Notes: generated by a model not told the origin, from the letters alone. Counted from the stretch's first letter, positions 1 to 5,892 are shown. The stretch: DNA of 6,794 nt from Acidobacteriaceae bacterium (GCA_030044455.1 JASHVU010000456.1:1-6794); one strand, 5' to 3'. Translations and numbers: made by a program.

Positions 1-297
1 TATCCCCAGTGGGTCAGTCTCTTCTTCCTTCAGGGTGCGCATCTCCCTGATCCCGCCAAGCTACTCAAAGGCAGCGGGAACGTCGTCCGATACATCGTCC
101 TCCCTGACCCATCCATGCTCAATAACCCCGCCCTAACCGCCCTCATGAGCGAGGCCGTCGCCCGCGCCCGCGTTCCGTTCGATCCCAACGGTGTGCACCG
201 CCTCATCATCAAGTCCGTCTCCGCGAAGCAGCGTCCCCGCCGCCCCTCGGCAACGAAAAGCGCCAGGCGTAGAACAGGGAAGAAAAGCACCGCTTGA
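1..297 (+). CDS. DUF1801-domain protein, C-terminal part (5' truncated)
   Basis: Frame 1 is open from the first base to a TGA at 295-297, giving 98 residues of a protein whose start lies outside the window. The visible part begins YPQWVSLFFLQGAHLPDP and continues through LLKGSGNVVRYIVL. This resembles the C-terminal half of DUF1801 (YdhG-like) proteins, in which an F..G..L.DP..LL.G.G...R stretch is typical. The family is small, soluble and of poorly defined role; some members are linked to iron-sulfur or stress contexts, but nothing here indicates a function. The last 25 or so residues are a basic Lys/Arg/Ser-rich tail (RPRRPSATKSARRRTGKKS), possibly nucleic-acid binding or simply disordered. 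The next gene on this strand starts 177 bases downstream, and a possible terminator lies between. The frame is secure; the family call comes from remembered motif pattern only. Confidence 0.7.
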   Translation, partial: YPQWVSLFFLQGAHLPDPAKLLKGSGNVVRYIVLPDPSMLNNPALTALMSEAVARARVPFDPNGVHRLIIKSVSAKQRPRRPSATKSARRRTGKKSTA

Positions 298-313
298 TCA
301 CAGCGTCCTCTCT

Positions 314-333
314 GTTGCATCGAACGATGTAAC
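314..333. repeat. 20-bp imperfect palindrome
   Basis: GTTGCATCG (314-322) and CGATGTAAC (325-333) are inverted around AA, with one mismatch (G317/T330, a G-U pair in RNA). It lies 17 bases after the DUF1801 stop codon. It has no T-run after it, so it is not a standard terminator. It could be a protein-binding site or an RNA hairpin near the 3' end of the upstream transcript. Confidence 0.3.
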
Positions 334-344
334 CATTTGCGCCC

Positions 345-376
345 GGCCGTCGTTAAACAAAAGCCGACGCCTTTTT
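345..376 (+). terminator. Possible weak rho-independent terminator after the DUF1801 gene
   Basis: CGTCG (348-352) pairs with CGACG (365-369) across a 12-base loop. Two more G-C pairs (345-346 with 370-371) can form if C347 is bulged. Five T residues follow at 372-376. The stem is short and the loop large, so this is only a candidate. Its position, 50-80 bases after the DUF1801 stop and about 100 bases before the next start codon, is appropriate. The rest of the 298-474 gap shows no gene I can support. Confidence 0.3.
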
Positions 377-474
377 CCGTGAGCAGCAGCTCCAAGGCGT
401 TTCGAGCGACTGCTAGCGCTTCAGGTAGTTGCGCAATCAGGCGCCCCGCGCTAATGATCCCCGGAGGTTGTCTC

Positions 475-1029
475 ATGGAACCTTTTCTTCGTCCTATCGA
501 AAAGCCGCAAGGATTGATCAGCAAACTCGCCTACTTCGGAACCCGAAAGCAGTTCGGCAAAGTGCTAACGCCCGTGAAGGTCGTTTACTCGCGAATGCCG
601 TCCGCGTTCGGTCTCTTTATCTCGAAAATCGCCAGGCTCGACAAAAAGCTTGAACTGCCGGTCGAAGCGCAGATGCTGGTTCGCGAGCGCGTGGCGCGTA
701 TCAACATCTGCGAATTCTGCATCGATATCGGCCGGTACTTCGTCATCAAGTCCGGGTTGAACGAAGCCAAGTTCGATGCCATCAACGACTACTCGACGAG
801 TCCATTGTTCAGCGATGCCGAGCGCGCCATGCTCGACTACGTGACCGAACTGACGCGCGACAAGAACGTCAACCCCGCAACCTTCGCTCGCCTCGCCCAA
901 CATTACTCCGAGCGCGCCATCTGCGACATTGTCTGGCTGGTGGCCAGCGAACACGTCTACAACATCACCAACATCGGCCTCAATATCCACTCCGATATGC
1001 TGTGCGACATCGCAAAAAAGAAAAAATGA
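475..1029 (+). CDS. Carboxymuconolactone decarboxylase (CMD/AhpD-fold) family protein
   Basis: A protein of 184 residues. The start at ATG 475 is preferred over an in-frame ATG at 337 because GGAGG (463-467) sits 7 bases upstream and the extra N-terminus looks non-coding. Residues 60-125 have the CMD helical core: an Arg-rich helix (LVRERVARIN) leads into C79-E-F-C82, followed by helices with the typical FSDAERAMLDYVTELT spacing (residues 112-127). AhpD-type enzymes use E-x11-CxxC-xxx-H, with the cysteines as redox pair and Glu/His as proton relay. Here the Cys pair is present, but Met67 occupies the Glu position and Gly86 the His position. A disulfide or peroxidase-like activity is therefore possible but unproven, and decarboxylase activity is not implied by the family name. 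The protein is soluble and probably oligomeric, as is usual in the family. It ends in AKKKK and stops 13 bases from the stop of the convergent radical SAM gene. Confidence 0.88.
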   Translation: MEPFLRPIEKPQGLISKLAYFGTRKQFGKVLTPVKVVYSRMPSAFGLFISKIARLDKKLELPVEAQMLVRERVARINICEFCIDIGRYFVIKSGLNEAKFDAINDYSTSPLFSDAERAMLDYVTELTRDKNVNPATFARLAQHYSERAICDIVWLVASEHVYNITNIGLNIHSDMLCDIAKKKK

Positions 1030-1045
1030 GAGGGGCGTCTTCTCA
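1014..1045 (-). terminator. Terminator of the minus-strand operon, inside the 3' end of the convergent CMD gene
   Basis: Read on the minus strand, TGAGA (1045-1041) pairs with TCTCA (1031-1027), and a G-C pair can be added past one A-C mismatch. Thirteen bases follow that are T6-C-T6 (1026-1014). The stem is short but the T-tract is strong. The hairpin joins the two facing TGA stop codons, and the T-tract is the complement of the AAA/AAG codons for the C-terminal lysines of the CMD protein. The position directly after the radical SAM stop is right for ending that transcript. Confidence 0.5.
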
Positions 1046-2584
1046 GCGTGGCGCTCCCGCGCTTTCTGCAGTCAAAATCGGCAGCAATTCCGCGGCTGCA
1101 TTCACCTTTTCACCAGACAGCTCATGCGTCTCGAAGCCGCCTCCACCCGTGACTCGCGAAAGCACCGCCTCAAGCAACGGAGTCACCTTTGCCAGTTGTC
1201 TCGCGCGGATCAGCATATCCCAAAGCCACTCAAACCTCTTCCATCCCGCGGCGTAAAAGAAGTGTTTCAACTGGTGTTTCATTGCGCCATGATGCAGCGA
1301 TGCGCGCGCAACCGCGCCCCAGCGGTAGAACTCCCGATAAGCCCAGTCGTACCCCGCCTTCAACACCTCGGGCTTAAGCAGCGCCGGTTTGTACACCACG
1401 TGCCGCGTGTCATACAGGTTCCAATCCCGCGTCACAATGCGCGCCTCGCGCGCCATCTGCTCATGCAGTCGCGTCCCGGGGTATGGAGTTTGAATGTGAA
1501 AGGTTGCCGTGGTAATGCCCTGCTCGATGGCCCAATCCACCGTGCGTTTGAAAACATCGTTGCCGTCGTCGTCCATGCCGAACACAAAACTGCCGTTGAT
1601 CATGATGCCGAGTGAATGCAGCCGGTCGGCTACGGCCTTGTAATCGCGGCCCAGGTTCTGCCGCTTGTTGCTGCGCCGCAGATTCTCAGGCGTCAGCGTC
1701 TCAAAGCCGACAAAGATGCTGCGCAGCCCCGCATCCGCCGCGCGCTCAATTAAATCGCCTCGCAGAATCGAGTCCACGGTCGCCGCGCCCTGAAACAAGC
1801 GCCGCATGCCCTTCATGCCGCTGAAGAGCGCCTCGGCGAAGCGACGATCGCCCAGCAGATGATCGTCGAGAAAATACAGATGCCGTCCCGGCAGCCGCGC
1901 AATTTCAGCCAGCGCATCGTCAACCCGTTGCGTATAAAATCCGCGCCCGCCCTGGAAGAATGCATCTTTGTAGCAGAAGTCGCAGTGCTGCGGACAGCCG
2001 CGCGTCACCACAATCGAATTCGGCACCAGGTACCGGTCGCGCCTGATCAGGTCGCGGCGTATCGGCGGCACGCGTTCCAGCGTTCGGCCCGCCGTGGAGG
2101 CGTAGACATGCTCCGGCCGCCCGGCGCGGAAATCCTCAAGAAATTTCGGAAAGGTCTGCTCTCCCGGCCCCAGGAAGATCGCGTCGGCGTGTTCGGCGGC
2201 CTCTGCCGGCAGCGACGTTACATGCAATCCGCCCAGGCAAACAAATGCGCCCTGGCTGCGATAGTGATCGGCAATCCTGTAGGCACGATACGCATTCGTG
2301 ATGTACACCTGGATCACAACGAGGTCGGGCGTGTCGTCAAGCGTGAGCCGCTCCACGTGCTCGTCCACAATCCTGGCTTCGTCTTCGGGCGCGAGATACG
2401 CGGCCAGCGTCGCCAAACCCAGCGGCGGAAACAGCGAATACTTGATTGGCCTCCAATATGGATCGGTCGCCTCAGTAAGTGCCGGCAAAATGAACTTCAC
2501 CTTGAGCGGACCCGTCTTGAGCGGGCGAGCAGGTTCGATCAAAATCGCACGCGCGCCACCGGCCAACGTCTCTCCGCCGTTCAC
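1043..2584 (-). CDS. B12-binding-type radical SAM protein
   Basis: A protein of 513 residues starting at GTG 2584. The start overlaps the TGA stop of the prenyltransferase gene as GTGA, so translation is probably coupled. Residues 28-155 look like an N-terminal cobalamin-binding Rossmann domain: FPPLGLATLAAYL (52-64), CLGGLHVTSLPAEA (116-129) and the FLGPGEQTF turn (137-145) are typical of this class. The strict DxHxxG lower-ligand motif is absent, which is common in the class. Residues 190-380 are the radical SAM barrel, with C197-PQH-C201-DF-C204 as the CxxxCxxC [4Fe-4S] ligands. Residues 385-425 (DWNLYDTRHVV..P...EVLKAGYDWAYREFY) resemble the DUF4070-type C-terminal region found in hopanoid methylases HpnP/HpnR and related lipid-acting enzymes. 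Known relatives methylate or couple unactivated carbons. The substrate cannot be read from sequence. Linkage to a cis-prenyltransferase makes an isoprenoid or membrane lipid a reasonable guess, but this is inference. Confidence 0.9.
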   Translation of the reverse strand: MNGGETLAGGARAILIEPARPLKTGPLKVKFILPALTEATDPYWRPIKYSLFPPLGLATLAAYLAPEDEARIVDEHVERLTLDDTPDLVVIQVYITNAYRAYRIADHYRSQGAFVCLGGLHVTSLPAEAAEHADAIFLGPGEQTFPKFLEDFRAGRPEHVYASTAGRTLERVPPIRRDLIRRDRYLVPNSIVVTRGCPQHCDFCYKDAFFQGGRGFYTQRVDDALAEIARLPGRHLYFLDDHLLGDRRFAEALFSGMKGMRRLFQGAATVDSILRGDLIERAADAGLRSIFVGFETLTPENLRRSNKRQNLGRDYKAVADRLHSLGIMINGSFVFGMDDDGNDVFKRTVDWAIEQGITTATFHIQTPYPGTRLHEQMAREARIVTRDWNLYDTRHVVYKPALLKPEVLKAGYDWAYREFYRWGAVARASLHHGAMKHQLKHFFYAAGWKRFEWLWDMLIRARQLAKVTPLLEAVLSRVTGGGGFETHELSGEKVNAAAELLPILTAESAGAPR

Positions 2585-3345
2585 TGCAACCTTCCCACCT
2601 GTTCCGCAGCGTCAGCCGGAACCGCAGCGGGAACCGCGCCAAACCGCCGTTCCCTGTGTCCGAACTCGCGCACTGCTTCATCAAGATCGGCAGCGCCGAA
2701 CTCCGGCCACATGCGATCAGTGAAGAAAAACTCGGCGTAGGCGCACTCCCATAGCAGGAAATCCGAGAGCCGCTTTTCTCCACCGGTCCTGATCAGCAGA
2801 TCCACGTTGCCGCCTTGCGAAGTCATTTCCTCGTCGATCAGGCGGCCAATCACCGCAGGCGCATCGGGTCGAGCCGCGATTGACGTCCCGCCCGCCGCCA
2901 GCACCCCCGCCGCCGCGCGCGCGATCGCTTCCCTCGACGAATAGTCAATCGCCACGCGCAGCGTCAGCCGCTCACCGCCGGCCGTCGCCGCTTCGGTGTT
3001 TCGAATGGCCCTCTGCAGGACGCCGGGAATGCGGTCGCGCCTGCCGATCGCCTCGAGCCGCACACCCTGATCGCGCAACCGCGCGCATTCGATCCGCAAA
3101 TAGGCCGCAATCAGCCCCATCAGGCTCCGAACTTCGGCATCCGGCCGTCGCCAGTTGTCTGCTGAAAATGCGTACACTGTCAGCGTGCCGATCTCGAGCT
3201 CTGCGGCCCGCTCCACCACACGCCGCACCGCCGCAACTCCAGCGCGATGACCGGCCACGCGCGGCAATCCCCGCCGCGCCGCCCAGCGCCCGTTCCCGTC
3301 CATGATGATGGCGACGTGAATCCGCTTCCGCTCCTCATTGGCCAT
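2581..3345 (-). CDS. uppS: Isoprenyl transferase (undecaprenyl diphosphate synthase family)
   Basis: A protein of 254 residues, normal for this family. It condenses isopentenyl diphosphate units in cis onto an allylic primer such as farnesyl diphosphate, classically giving the C55 carrier for peptidoglycan and glycan synthesis. Visible motifs are IMDGNGRWA (14-22) with catalytic Asp16, GHRAG (32-36), YAFSADNWRRP (58-68), and RTGGEKRLSDFLLW with CAYAEFFFTD and WPEF (186-216), which hold the Arg186, Arg192 and Glu205 equivalents of the diphosphate- and Mg-binding site. The start at ATG 3345 is chosen because GGAGGAG (3354-3348) lies just upstream and the protein begins at the usual place; an upstream in-frame start at 3426 would place two operator palindromes inside the gene. 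The usual SENW is SADNW here. The normal cdsA/dxr/rseP neighbours are missing; the downstream gene is a radical SAM enzyme. This may be a second, specialised copy, and its chain length is unknown. Confidence 0.93.
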   Translation of the reverse strand: MANEERKRIHVAIIMDGNGRWAARRGLPRVAGHRAGVAAVRRVVERAAELEIGTLTVYAFSADNWRRPDAEVRSLMGLIAAYLRIECARLRDQGVRLEAIGRRDRIPGVLQRAIRNTEAATAGGERLTLRVAIDYSSREAIARAAAGVLAAGGTSIAARPDAPAVIGRLIDEEMTSQGGNVDLLIRTGGEKRLSDFLLWECAYAEFFFTDRMWPEFGAADLDEAVREFGHRERRFGAVPAAVPADAAEQVGRLQ

Positions 3346-3366
3346 TGCTCCTCCATGGCAACTCTG

Positions 3367-3383
3367 GCTTTGCAGTACAAAGT
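3367..3383. promoter_or_regulatory. Putative operator, degenerate copy (site 2), upstream of uppS
   Basis: GCTTTGCAGTACAAAGT matches the 17-bp palindrome ACTTTGCANTGCAAAGT at 14 of 16 defined positions. Its centre (3375) is 33 bp, about three helical turns, from that of the perfect site at 3408, so two dimers would sit on the same DNA face. It lies 22 bp upstream of the uppS start codon. On the minus strand its edge reads TACTTT (3384-3379), the same sequence and geometry as the -10 box over the site at 4478-4494. No good -35 is placed 17 bases further up. Confidence 0.6.
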
Positions 3384-3398
3384 AAAATGGCAACATTG

Positions 3399-3417
3399 AA
3401 CTTTGCACTGCAAAGTT
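3399..3417. promoter_or_regulatory. Putative operator, perfect palindrome (site 1), upstream of uppS
   Basis: AACTTTGCACTGCAAAGTT is a perfect 19-bp palindrome around C3408. Its 17-bp core is identical, apart from the central base, to the palindrome at 4478-4494. It lies in the 87-base gap between the regulator stop (3433) and the uppS start (3345). A TTGACT hexamer is just upstream on the minus strand (3426-3421), but no convincing -10 follows at normal spacing. The adjacent winged-helix regulator is the obvious candidate ligand. That is inference from position and from shared sites. Confidence 0.75.
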
Positions 3418-3432
3418 TTTAGTCAAAAAAAT

Positions 3433-3852
3433 TTACGCCCGTGTCGCCGCCAGACTTGCCACCACTCCCGCCCCGGCACTGTTGTTCGCACCCCTGGCCG
3501 CGTCGCGAATCACTTGCTCCAGTGTCTCGAGATACTCGAGGTACCGGGCTCGCCCCGAGGCCGTAATTCTGCAAATAGTCAGCGGCCGGTTGCGGTCGTG
3601 CTTCTTCACAATCTCAACCATCTCGTCTTTTTCCAGTACCCTCAGATGCCGGTTCAAATTGCCGTCGGTCAGCGCGCAAAGCTGCTTCAGATCTCCAAAC
3701 GCCAACCCCCTCGGATTGGTCACCAGCGAAGTGAGAACGCTCAGCCGTGCGCGCTCATGAATCACGCGGTCGAGACCCTCATACGCGAAACGTCCCTCGC
3801 AGGCGAAGGGCGCCTCGCTGTCACTTCCGTTCTTGGTCGTCTTAGCGCTCAT
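3433..3852 (-). CDS. Winged-helix transcriptional regulator (PF13601/MarR-like)
   Basis: A protein of 139 residues. The start is ATG 3852, preceded by a strong AGGAGGT (3867-3861) at 8-base spacing; it overlaps the 3' end of the membrane protein gene by 11 bases, implying translational coupling. Residues 27-117 form one winged-helix domain. LDRVIHERARLSVLTSL (27-43) is the first helix. The helix-turn-helix follows, with LTDGNLNRHLRVLEKDEMVEI (61-81) as recognition helix and start of the wing. RPLTICRITASGRARYLEYLETLE (89-112) holds the wing strand and dimer helix. The pattern RL..L..L......F..L.....LTDGNL.RHL..LE matches the small PF13601 regulators, usually dimeric and without a ligand domain. 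The N-terminal 25 residues and the Ala/Gly-rich tail look disordered. Perfect palindromes before its own operon and before uppS fit an autoregulating repressor. The inducing signal is unknown. Confidence 0.9.
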   Translation of the reverse strand: MSAKTTKNGSDSEAPFACEGRFAYEGLDRVIHERARLSVLTSLVTNPRGLAFGDLKQLCALTDGNLNRHLRVLEKDEMVEIVKKHDRNRPLTICRITASGRARYLEYLETLEQVIRDAARGANNSAGAGVVASLAATRA

Positions 3853-4468
3853 CGCCGCGCACCTCCTGCTGATATTCCTGGTTGAAATACAGAATGCCCG
3901 CCACCAGCAACTGGCCGCCTCCGAAAGGGATGCCCATGGCCCAGGGCGAATACGCGCGGGCATCGCCCAGTGCAACACAGACAAGCCCCGTGACCAGGTA
4001 CCACAATCCTGCGGCCAGCATCGGACGCGGCAAGAATCGGCACGACGAAAACACGCCCAGGCTGAAGATTACCTGCCACAATCCCGGCAAAACCCATAGC
4101 CCAGCCGGCCCTGATCGCATCAACGCCACCGTCAGCAACCCGCCAGCGACGGCTGCCGGCAAAAACTGCTCCACCGCCATGCGGATCATGTCGTCGGCCA
4201 TGCCTGAATGCACCCGCTGCGCGCGGTTCACCGTCTGCACTGCGATCAGCCCGCACGAAAGTACCGCAGTCGTCATCCATATTGCCAGGTACACCGCAAC
4301 GTGATTCGCCGCGTCCGGCAACCACATCGCTTGCGCAACCGCCGCCGCTATCGCCAGTAAGGCGGTGAAAGCGAGCGTGGCCGCCCCATAACCCCGAAAC
4401 TCCGTCGCCCGCGCCATCTGCCGGCGAATGCTCGTGATCTCGCCCAGCGCCCGATCAAGCTCTCTCAT
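3842..4468 (-). CDS. Six-helix integral membrane protein, cotranscribed with the regulator
   Basis: A protein of 208 residues from ATG 4468. Longer in-frame starts exist at 4513 and 4486, but they fall inside the promoter and operator described here, so they are unlikely. There is no strong Shine-Dalgarno at 4468, and the predicted leader is only about 15 bases. The N-terminus (residues 1-25, MRELDRALGEITSIRRQMAR) is an amphipathic, charged, probably cytoplasmic helix. About six hydrophobic segments follow: 28-49, 57-78, 100-117, 121-141, 149-168 and 173-194. The C-terminus is short and acidic (NQEYQQEVRGDER). I do not recognise a named family or any catalytic motif. In Acidobacteriota-like genomes, similar small membrane proteins are often paired with PF13601 regulators, so a sensor or partner role for the regulator is possible; this is from memory and unproven. 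Its gene is first in the operon and overlaps the regulator gene. Confidence 0.85.
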   Translation of the reverse strand: MRELDRALGEITSIRRQMARATEFRGYGAATLAFTALLAIAAAVAQAMWLPDAANHVAVYLAIWMTTAVLSCGLIAVQTVNRAQRVHSGMADDMIRMAVEQFLPAAVAGGLLTVALMRSGPAGLWVLPGLWQVIFSLGVFSSCRFLPRPMLAAGLWYLVTGLVCVALGDARAYSPWAMGIPFGGGQLLVAGILYFNQEYQQEVRGDER

Positions 4469-4477
4469 ACGCAACTC

Positions 4478-4494
4478 ACTTTGCATTGCAAAGT
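4478..4494. promoter_or_regulatory. Putative operator, perfect palindrome (site 3), upstream of the membrane protein-regulator operon
   Basis: ACTTTGCATTGCAAAGT is a perfect 17-bp palindrome around T4486. It matches the site at 3400-3416 at every position but the centre. On the minus strand it covers most of the -10 hexamer and the predicted transcription start (about 4483). Bound protein would therefore block RNA polymerase. It ends 10 bases upstream of the chosen start codon. Confidence 0.78.
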
Positions 4495-4518
4495 AGATCA
4501 AGCCGCCGCTCATGTCAA
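4490..4518 (-). promoter_or_regulatory. Sigma-70-type promoter for the membrane protein-regulator operon
   Basis: On the minus strand, a consensus -35 TTGACA (4518-4513) is followed after exactly 17 bases by TACTTT (4495-4490), a 4/6 match to TATAAT. Five of the six -10 bases belong to the palindromic operator. The predicted start of transcription is near 4483, about 15 bases before ATG 4468. This supports both the short start of the membrane protein and a repressor mode of control. Confidence 0.65.
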
Positions 4519-4554
4519 GAGGAAACAGTGCGCCTCTGTCGATTTACCGTCTAG

Positions 4555-4560
4555 TACACT
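4555..4560 (+). promoter_or_regulatory. Possible -10 hexamer for trpB
   Basis: TACACT at 4555-4560 lies 42 bases before trpB and is the best -10-like hexamer on the plus strand of the 134-base divergent region. No acceptable -35 is found 16-18 bases upstream, and no extended -10 TG is present. I see no leader peptide with tandem Trp codons and no attenuator or T-box structure here. Confidence 0.2.
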
Positions 4561-4602
4561 GAAAACTGCCCCATTCCGCGGGCATTTGCGCGAGGAAATC
4601 CA

Positions 4603-5811
4603 ATGGCCTCCATCATTCATCCGGCAAGTCCCTCCGAGTCGCGCCCCGGGCGCTTCGGCGTCTACGGCGGCCGCTACGTGCCGGAGACGCTGATGGCCGC
4701 TCTACTCGATCTCGAGCACGAGTACGAGGCCGCCAAGGCCGACGCCGCCTTCCAGGCTGAGCTCAAGTCGCTCCTCGCCGACTACGCAGGCCGTCCCACC
4801 CCCCTCTACTTCGCCAAGCGGCTGACTGAAACCCTGGACGGCGCAAAGATTTACCTCAAGCGCGAAGACCTGCTTCACACCGGTGCGCACAAAATCAACA
4901 ATTCTCTCGGCCAGGGCCTGCTCGCCCGTCGCATGGGCAAAAAGCGCATCATTGCCGAGACCGGCGCCGGCCAGCACGGCGTGGCCACAGCATCAGCCTG
5001 CGCGCTGCTTGGCCTCGAGTGCGTCGTCTACATGGGCGACGTCGACATGGAGCGCCAGGAGCTGAACGTCAAGCGCATGCGCCTGCTGGGGGCCGAGGTT
5101 CGCGGAGTCAGCTCCGGGTCACGCACGCTGAAAGACGCCATCAGCGAAGCCATGCGCGACTGGGTCACCAACGTCCGCACCACTTATTACCTGTTGGGCA
5201 GCGCGCTCGGCGCGCACCCTTACCCCACCATGGTGCGCGACTTCCACCGCTGCATTGGCCGCGAAATCAAATCTCAGATCCTCGAAAAAGAGGGAAGGCT
5301 GCCCCACGCTGTGGTCGCGTGCGTAGGCGGCGGATCGAATGCCATCGGCGCATTTTACGAGTTCATTCCGGAGCGCCAGGTGCGGCTCATAGGCGTTGAG
5401 GCGGGCGGACGCGGCACCGCGCTGGGCGAACACGCGGCCCGATTCGAAGGCGGCGCGCCCGGCGTATTGCAGGGCACGTTTTCTTACGTTTTGCAGGACG
5501 AAGACGGCCAGATCGCGCTCACCCATTCGGTTTCTGCCGGGCTCGACTACGCTTCCATCGGACCCGAGCACGCCATGCTGCACGACTCCGGCCGCGCCGA
5601 ATATTTTTCTCGCACCGATGCCGAGGCTCTCGATGCCGTGAAGGTGCTCGCTCGTACTGAGGGCATTTTGCCAGCCCTTGAGAGTGCACACGCGGTGGCT
5701 GAGGCCATACGCATGGCGCCGTCGCTCGACTCCCATGAAATACTAGTAGTGAACCTTTCCGGTCGCGGCGATAAGGATATGGGAATCCTTGCCCGCGAGC
5801 TGAAACTCTAA
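4603..5811 (+). CDS. trpB: Tryptophan synthase beta chain
   Basis: A complete protein of 402 residues, the usual length for the standard TrpB1 type. It is PLP-dependent and condenses serine with indole, channelled from TrpA in the cytoplasmic alpha2-beta2 complex, to form tryptophan. Clear landmarks are [14 protein letters not shown] (18-31), [16 protein letters not shown] (85-100) with the PLP Schiff-base Lys97, [13 protein letters not shown] (118-130) with catalytic Glu119, GGGSNAIG (242-249) binding the cofactor phosphate, LESAHA (358-363), and [12 protein letters not shown] (383-394) with Ser386 at the pyridine nitrogen. GAGGA (4592-4596) stands 6 bases before the ATG. It diverges from the membrane protein operon, so no other trp gene is immediately upstream. 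trpA follows after an unusually long 237-base gap holding REP-like repeats. I see no missing key residue. Confidence 0.98.
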   Translation: MASIIHPASPSESRPGRFGVYGGRYVPETLMAALLDLEHEYEAAKADAAFQAELKSLLADYAGRPTPLYFAKRLTETLDGAKIYLKREDLLHTGAHKINNSLGQGLLARRMGKKRIIAETGAGQHGVATASACALLGLECVVYMGDVDMERQELNVKRMRLLGAEVRGVSSGSRTLKDAISEAMRDWVTNVRTTYYLLGSALGAHPYPTMVRDFHRCIGREIKSQILEKEGRLPHAVVACVGGGSNAIGAFYEFIPERQVRLIGVEAGGRGTALGEHAARFEGGAPGVLQGTFSYVLQDEDGQIALTHSVSAGLDYASIGPEHAMLHDSGRAEYFSRTDAEALDAVKVLARTEGILPALESAHAVAEAIRMAPSLDSHEILVVNLSGRGDKDMGILARELKL

Positions 5812-5872
5812 GCAAGCAGGTCTTCCACGACTTTAGTCAACCGTCTGTTCTAAAGGCAAACGGCTTTGAAAG

Positions 5873-5892
5873 GGCACCACTTCAGTGGTGCC
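5873..5892. repeat. REP-like hairpin 1
   Basis: GGCACCACT and AGTGGTGCC form a perfect 9-bp inverted repeat around TC. It begins 61 bases after the trpB stop. In reverse complement it matches the pattern of hairpin 2: GGCAC, two variable bases, CTGAAG, two variable bases, GTGCC, then CTTTCAA. The variable bases change in compensating pairs (CA/TG here, GG/CC in hairpin 2). This argues that the stem, not just the sequence, is conserved. Confidence 0.75.

Noticed and set aside
337..474. Longer start of the CMD protein at 337
   Set aside because: The added 46 residues are Ser/Ala/Pro-rich with no CMD similarity and cover the candidate terminator. GGAGG precedes ATG 475.
1859..2740. Long plus-strand open frames opposite the radical SAM and prenyltransferase genes
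   Set aside because: They are antisense shadows of GC-rich genes, are rich in Arg/Pro/Ser, and have no motifs. The minus-strand proteins have clear catalytic motifs.
3399..3421. Plus-strand hairpin (perfect palindrome) followed by TTTTT, resembling an intrinsic terminator
   Set aside because: No plus-strand gene ends nearby, and the same palindrome recurs over a promoter at 4478-4494 with no T-run. An operator explains it better.
2581..3426. Longer prenyltransferase start at 3426
   Set aside because: It would put both operator palindromes inside the coding region and add 27 residues unlike the family. ATG 3345 has a ribosome binding site and gives the normal length.
3433..3984. Longer start of the regulator at 3984
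   Set aside because: The extra 44 residues overlap the membrane protein gene and look like an out-of-frame shadow. ATG 3852 has a strong ribosome binding site at ideal spacing.
4495..4602. trp attenuator or T-box leader before trpB
   Set aside because: No small frame with tandem Trp codons, no alternative terminator stems, and no T-box consensus were seen.
5119..5736. Minus-strand open frame inside trpB
   Set aside because: It is antisense to an unmistakable TrpB with all catalytic residues; no independent evidence.
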